A DNA stretch of 49,916 nucleotides from Pediococcus ethanolidurans (GTDB taxonomy: Bacteria; Bacillota; Bacilli; Lactobacillales; Lactobacillaceae): positions 1 to 49,916 of the forward strand of contig NZ_JQBY01000016.1 in NCBI RefSeq assembly GCF_001437405.1, read 5' to 3'. The position numbers and the translations under genes are program-made. The notes under the pieces were generated by a model, which was given only the letters and a program-made list of their open reading frames with translations, searched no databases and was not told where the DNA came from. Shown piece after piece: positions 47,126-49,916 of the stretch (its first letter is position 1; each line of letters opens with the position of its first letter).

Positions 47126-47926
47126 CTATTTTTTTAAAATATGACGTTCAATGCCATTGGCAACCCCATCTTCACGATTACTGGTTGAGACAAATTTGGC
47201 GTACTGTTTAACCTCTTGACTGGCATTCGCCACTGCAATCGGGAGACCGACGTGTTTAAACATTGGAATGTCGTTTTCGCCATCGCCAAAAGCAGCCAAT
47301 TGATCTATTTTCAAGTGTTCTTCTTTTTGAATGTGCGCCACTGCATTGGCTTTGGTGGCACTAATAGGGGTGATTTCGATATAAGCATCTCCTGAGGTCA
47401 TCACATTAAGATCCGGTAAGTCTAACTGCTTGAGATAATTCTGGAGACGGTCGAACAAGATCGGATCAAAACTCATTACCATAAATTTATATATTGTTTG
47501 AGTTAGATTAGCTGATGTCTTTTGAATAACGGGTTTTTCATGAGTAATGGCAGTTTCAGCGTCAGTTTCTTGGCAATTTTTATCTGTATACCAAGTGTGA
47601 TCAGAATACCAGTTTAATGAGACTTTAGGAAAATTTTGATGAACAATCGTCATTATTTTTTTGACTGTTTGTGGATCAATTGCCTGTGAGTAGAGTTGTT
47701 GATAACCATTTGTTTGTGGTTTATAAATTAAACCACCATTAAATGCGACCTGTGTTGTTTGAAGGTTAAGTTCGTCAATTGCAAATTGCATTTCAAATGG
47801 GGCACGTGCTGAAACAAGTGAAACTGGAATCGAACTATTTTGAATAACGGAAATGTTTTTAGGACTAATGGAACCATCCGGGCTTAGTAGAGTGTTGTCC
47901 ATATCTAGAAAAATATGTTGAATCAT
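47126..47926 (-). CDS. Cof-type HAD-IIB sugar/nucleotide phosphatase
   Basis: The 266-residue HAD hydrolase has the nucleophile motif FLDMDNTLLSPDG (residues 6-18), motif II SLVSARAP, a C2 cap (about 85-185), the conserved Lys near SATKANAV and the acidic motif FGDGENDIPMFKHVG (about 215). Cof-type enzymes act on phosphorylated sugars, FMN or pyridoxal phosphate; the substrate cannot be read from sequence. A cre-like site in its promoter suggests catabolite control, which fits a sugar phosphate role. Confidence 0.88.
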   Translation of the reverse strand: MIQHIFLDMDNTLLSPDGSISPKNISVIQNSSIPVSLVSARAPFEMQFAIDELNLQTTQVAFNGGLIYKPQTNGYQQLYSQAIDPQTVKKIMTIVHQNFPKVSLNWYSDHTWYTDKNCQETDAETAITHEKPVIQKTSANLTQTIYKFMVMSFDPILFDRLQNYLKQLDLPDLNVMTSGDAYIEITPISATKANAVAHIQKEEHLKIDQLAAFGDGENDIPMFKHVGLPIAVANASQEVKQYAKFVSTSNREDGVANGIERHILKK

Positions 47927-47953
47927 ATAAAATTCACGCTTTCATCAGTATTT

Positions 47954-47977
47954 ATTATAGTAAAGGTGACGCTTTCA
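47954..47977 (-). promoter_or_regulatory. HAD gene promoter with cre-like site
   Basis: On the minus strand TATAAT occupies 47959-47954, and TGAAAGCGTCACCT (47977-47964) lies just upstream in the spacer, one mismatch from the CcpA consensus. ATGAAAGCGT recurs about 40 bases downstream, close to the start codon. Confidence 0.55.
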
Positions 47978-48052
47978 TAAATAAAGTGTAGCATGAAAAC
48001 ATTCGTAGTTGGGGTATTTTCCAAATAAAAATCAAGTTTTCAAAAAACATAT

Positions 48053-48096
48053 AAAAAACGATTCTAAACTAGATACATTGGTTTAGAGTCGTTTTG
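48053..48096 (-). terminator. terminator of the stand-alone EIIC gene
   Basis: AAAACGATTCTAAAC pairs with GTTTAGAGTCGTTTT with one mismatch. On the minus strand T6 follows the stem. Confidence 0.8.
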
Positions 48097-48123
48097 TTAA
48101 AATTGAATTAACTATATATTTTT

Positions 48124-49476
48124 TTATTTCTCTGCAGCAGCTGCAGCCTGTTCCTTCTTAAGAATAGTACGATCATAATGACGAATGAATGGGTACCAAA
48201 CAAGGAAAGCAACGAAGGCACAGAAAATGGATAGGACAGCACCTTCCCAACTAGCAGTAGCGAGAAAGCCACTTAGTCCAACTGGAGTAGGCCATGGTTG
48301 CTGAAGGATGATTTTGTGAACCAATCCTGTTGTTACAGCTATATAACCAACAATTCCAGATACTAACGGTGCACAGATAAATGGGATGGCCAGTTGAACG
48401 TTGTAGACGATTGGTAGTCCGAATAAAATAGGTTCGTTAATGTTAAAAATAGCTGGCACAATTTCAACTTTACCAATACTGCTAAGTTGTGCTGATTTGG
48501 CTCTAAAACTTAACCAAATAGCCATACCTAAAGTGGCACCAGAACCACCAATGATAACAAAGGCGTTCATTGGATCACCAGCAAAGAAATGGTTAGCACC
48601 GTTAACATTAGCAGCCATATTGGCCAAAACAATAGGTGTATAGAATGAACTCATAATTGTGGCACCATGAATTCCGAACCACCAGAGTAGGTGAATCAAG
48701 AAGATGATGACTAAGAAGCCCCACCAAGTATCGGCGATATTACTGATAAATGAAAATGGAATGTAAAGTACTTTGAAAATATCGGTACCAGCGATGACCA
48801 ATGCTAAGTTGATGGCACCTACGACAAAAGCCACGCAAAATCCTGGAATTAATGCACTGAAAGAATTGGCAACACCAGCAGGTACTGAATCTGGCATTTT
48901 AATTCGCCAGTTGTGTTTTATGGTAAAACGATAAATCTGAACCGTTAACCAACCAACAACTAAGCCAGTAAAAATTCCGACTGAGGCAATTCGAGTGATA
49001 CCACTTGTGGAAACCGCATAGCCACCACCGATAATATTTAGTTTATTTAATGATTGAACAAATTGAACACTGCCGTTTTTCCAAACTAATTGTGGTACTG
49101 TGATGAACATAGCCATTAAAAACATCATCAGACCATCTACTGGAACAACGTCAATATTTTCTTCTTCATGATAAATTTGGGTGTAGGTGTAAGTGAAGGT
49201 TCCTGAGAAAACCAGTGCCAAAATACCCATTGTAGAGTTATAAATCACTTGAAACATGTTAGTAAATCTACCAATTGTGCCTGCGTACCAGGTTGCAAAA
49301 CCTGGAATAGGAAAGGCTTGCGGCAAAACGGTTAAAATTAGAAAAATAGCACCAATAATAGAGAATGTAATAACACTGTAGCCAGCAGCCATAATAGCAC
49401 GAACAAAACGTGATCCAGAAAATTTACCAACTGCGTTACCAAATTTATCTTTGAATGTTTCAGGTTGATCAGCCAT
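48124..49476 (-). CDS. celB: PTS cellobiose-type EIIC
   Basis: The 450-residue membrane component transports a beta-glucoside but has no EIIB or EIIA in the same protein or nearby, so it must use partners encoded elsewhere. About ten hydrophobic segments are present. The family features are GIHGATIMSSFYTPIV (about residues 279-294) and FNINEPILFGLP (about 342-353), and the tail is Lys/Ala-rich. I chose the ATG at 49476 because GGAGG stands seven bases before it; a longer reading to 49518 overlaps that site. A 350-base leader with a cre-like site precedes it. Confidence 0.9.
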   Translation of the reverse strand: MADQPETFKDKFGNAVGKFSGSRFVRAIMAAGYSVITFSIIGAIFLILTVLPQAFPIPGFATWYAGTIGRFTNMFQVIYNSTMGILALVFSGTFTYTYTQIYHEEENIDVVPVDGLMMFLMAMFITVPQLVWKNGSVQFVQSLNKLNIIGGGYAVSTSGITRIASVGIFTGLVVGWLTVQIYRFTIKHNWRIKMPDSVPAGVANSFSALIPGFCVAFVVGAINLALVIAGTDIFKVLYIPFSFISNIADTWWGFLVIIFLIHLLWWFGIHGATIMSSFYTPIVLANMAANVNGANHFFAGDPMNAFVIIGGSGATLGMAIWLSFRAKSAQLSSIGKVEIVPAIFNINEPILFGLPIVYNVQLAIPFICAPLVSGIVGYIAVTTGLVHKIILQQPWPTPVGLSGFLATASWEGAVLSIFCAFVAFLVWYPFIRHYDRTILKKEQAAAAAEK

Positions 49477-49501
49477 ATTTCTACCTCCAATAAGATTTGA
49501 G

Positions 49502-49560
49502 AAGTAATGAATAAACAAACATGCAATAAATTCATTTCACAAAATGTGTGTTCATTACTT
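49502..49560 (-). promoter_or_regulatory. stem-loop in the celB leader
   Basis: AAGTAATGAA (49502-49511) and TTCATTACTT (49551-49560) form a perfect 10-bp stem, with CACA/TGTG inside the loop. It ends 12 bases before the GGAGG of celB on the transcript. It has no T tract, so it is not a terminator; it may affect stability or ribosome access. Confidence 0.5.
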
Positions 49561-49805
49561 TTGTAGTTGTTATCAATAAATTCAAATCATGCTTTATTAC
49601 TCTTAAATAAAAATTGGTCCAGATCAAAAAACAAATGTTAATAAAAATTACGTGAAAAAAATAAATATAAAAGTAAACAATGTAACTTTTATTAAATATA
49701 ATAATAGCAAATGAAAAAAATTTAATTTATTTAAGAATTGCTCTAGCAAGCATGAATGAAGATTCTAAATTATGTTTTCATTAAAATCACCTCTAAATCG
49801 GAAAC
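49561..49805 (-). other. AT-rich celB leader with a three-codon frame
   Basis: About 245 very AT-rich bases without a gene. Near the 5' end of the predicted transcript a strong AGAGGTGA is followed by ATG AAA ACA TAA (49781-49770). No RAT-type site is visible, unlike at the other two PTS operons. The last 58 bases of the window (49859-49916) show nothing I can assign. Confidence 0.4.
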
Positions 49806-49858
49806 GGTGAGCGCTTACTTATACTGATCAGTTTAAGGTATTTGTATTTCTTTTGCAA
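49806..49858 (-). promoter_or_regulatory. celB promoter and cre-like site
   Basis: On the minus strand TTGCAA (49858-49853) and TAAACT (49835-49830) have a 17-base spacer. AGTAAGCGCTCACC (49819-49806), a cre-like palindrome around AGCGCT, lies at the predicted start of transcription. That suits CcpA roadblock control. Confidence 0.55.
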
Positions 49859-49916
49859 GAACTTTCTGAAAACATTTGTTAAATAATGTCATTCACAAAT
49901 GATAATGTCCGAAGTA

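Overview
The window looks like a chromosomal segment of a low-GC lactic acid bacterium of the family Lactobacillaceae. Pointers are the lactobacillus-type 5S rRNA end at the left edge, a KxYKxGKxW-like secretion signal, a malolactic enzyme cluster, LicT-controlled lac-type PTS operons, a C69 dipeptidase, a mevalonate-pathway HMG-CoA reductase with an orphan ispE, and the firmicute order metG-tatD-rnmV-rsmA-veg-ispE. The species cannot be fixed from the sequence alone. No phage, CRISPR array or conjugative region is visible.

Layout. 1-460: end of an rrn operon, a tRNA-Thr with an unusual T loop, and a palindromic repeat. 546-4453: an orphan membrane protein, then cytosine permease and deaminase (codB-codA), followed by a second, better preserved copy of the palindromic repeat. 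4778-9820: a tight four-gene stress operon (fused ABC permease/binding protein, ABC ATPase, glutathione-reductase-like flavoprotein, NapA-type Na+/H+ antiporter). 9942-13549: a secreted Ser-rich protein and the RNA polymerase recycling helicase HelD. 13799-16452: T-box-controlled trpS and a decayed IS30-family element inserted in the trpS terminator. 16569-20204: ppx, mvaA, an HELRH-motif protein and a small membrane protein. 20260-25861: malolactic locus (mleR, a PspC-like gene, malolactic enzyme, fumarase, malate permease).

26138-33250: a DUF72 protein and the information-processing block metG, tatD, rnmV, rsmA, veg, ispE. A GC-rich 98-bp tandem repeat array sits between rsmA and veg. 33295-35203: small membrane proteins, a hemolysin III-like protein and a divergent TetR regulator with palindromic operators. 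35284-44578: two adjacent, related beta-galactoside/beta-glucoside PTS operons, each with a cre site over the -35 box, a LicT-type RAT sequence and a terminator. The second operon has a different gene order and an amber codon in its 6-phospho-glycosidase gene. 44752-49916: universal stress protein, C69 dipeptidase, HAD phosphatase and a stand-alone EIIC with a long leader.

How the parts work together. Much of the window serves nutrient use and acid or osmotic stress: malate decarboxylation, Na+/H+ antiport, solute or thiol uptake and CcpA-controlled sugar import. The most unusual material is noncoding. There are three families of structured repeats: a 170-bp palindromic element with an inverted tip, a 120-bp hairpin placed directly after stop codons with covarying stems in three copies, and the 98-bp tandem array with a perfect 18-bp GC-rich palindrome. 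The best candidate for an under-described system is the 4778-9820 operon, read here as possible import and recycling of a low-molecular-weight thiol. That reading is an inference.
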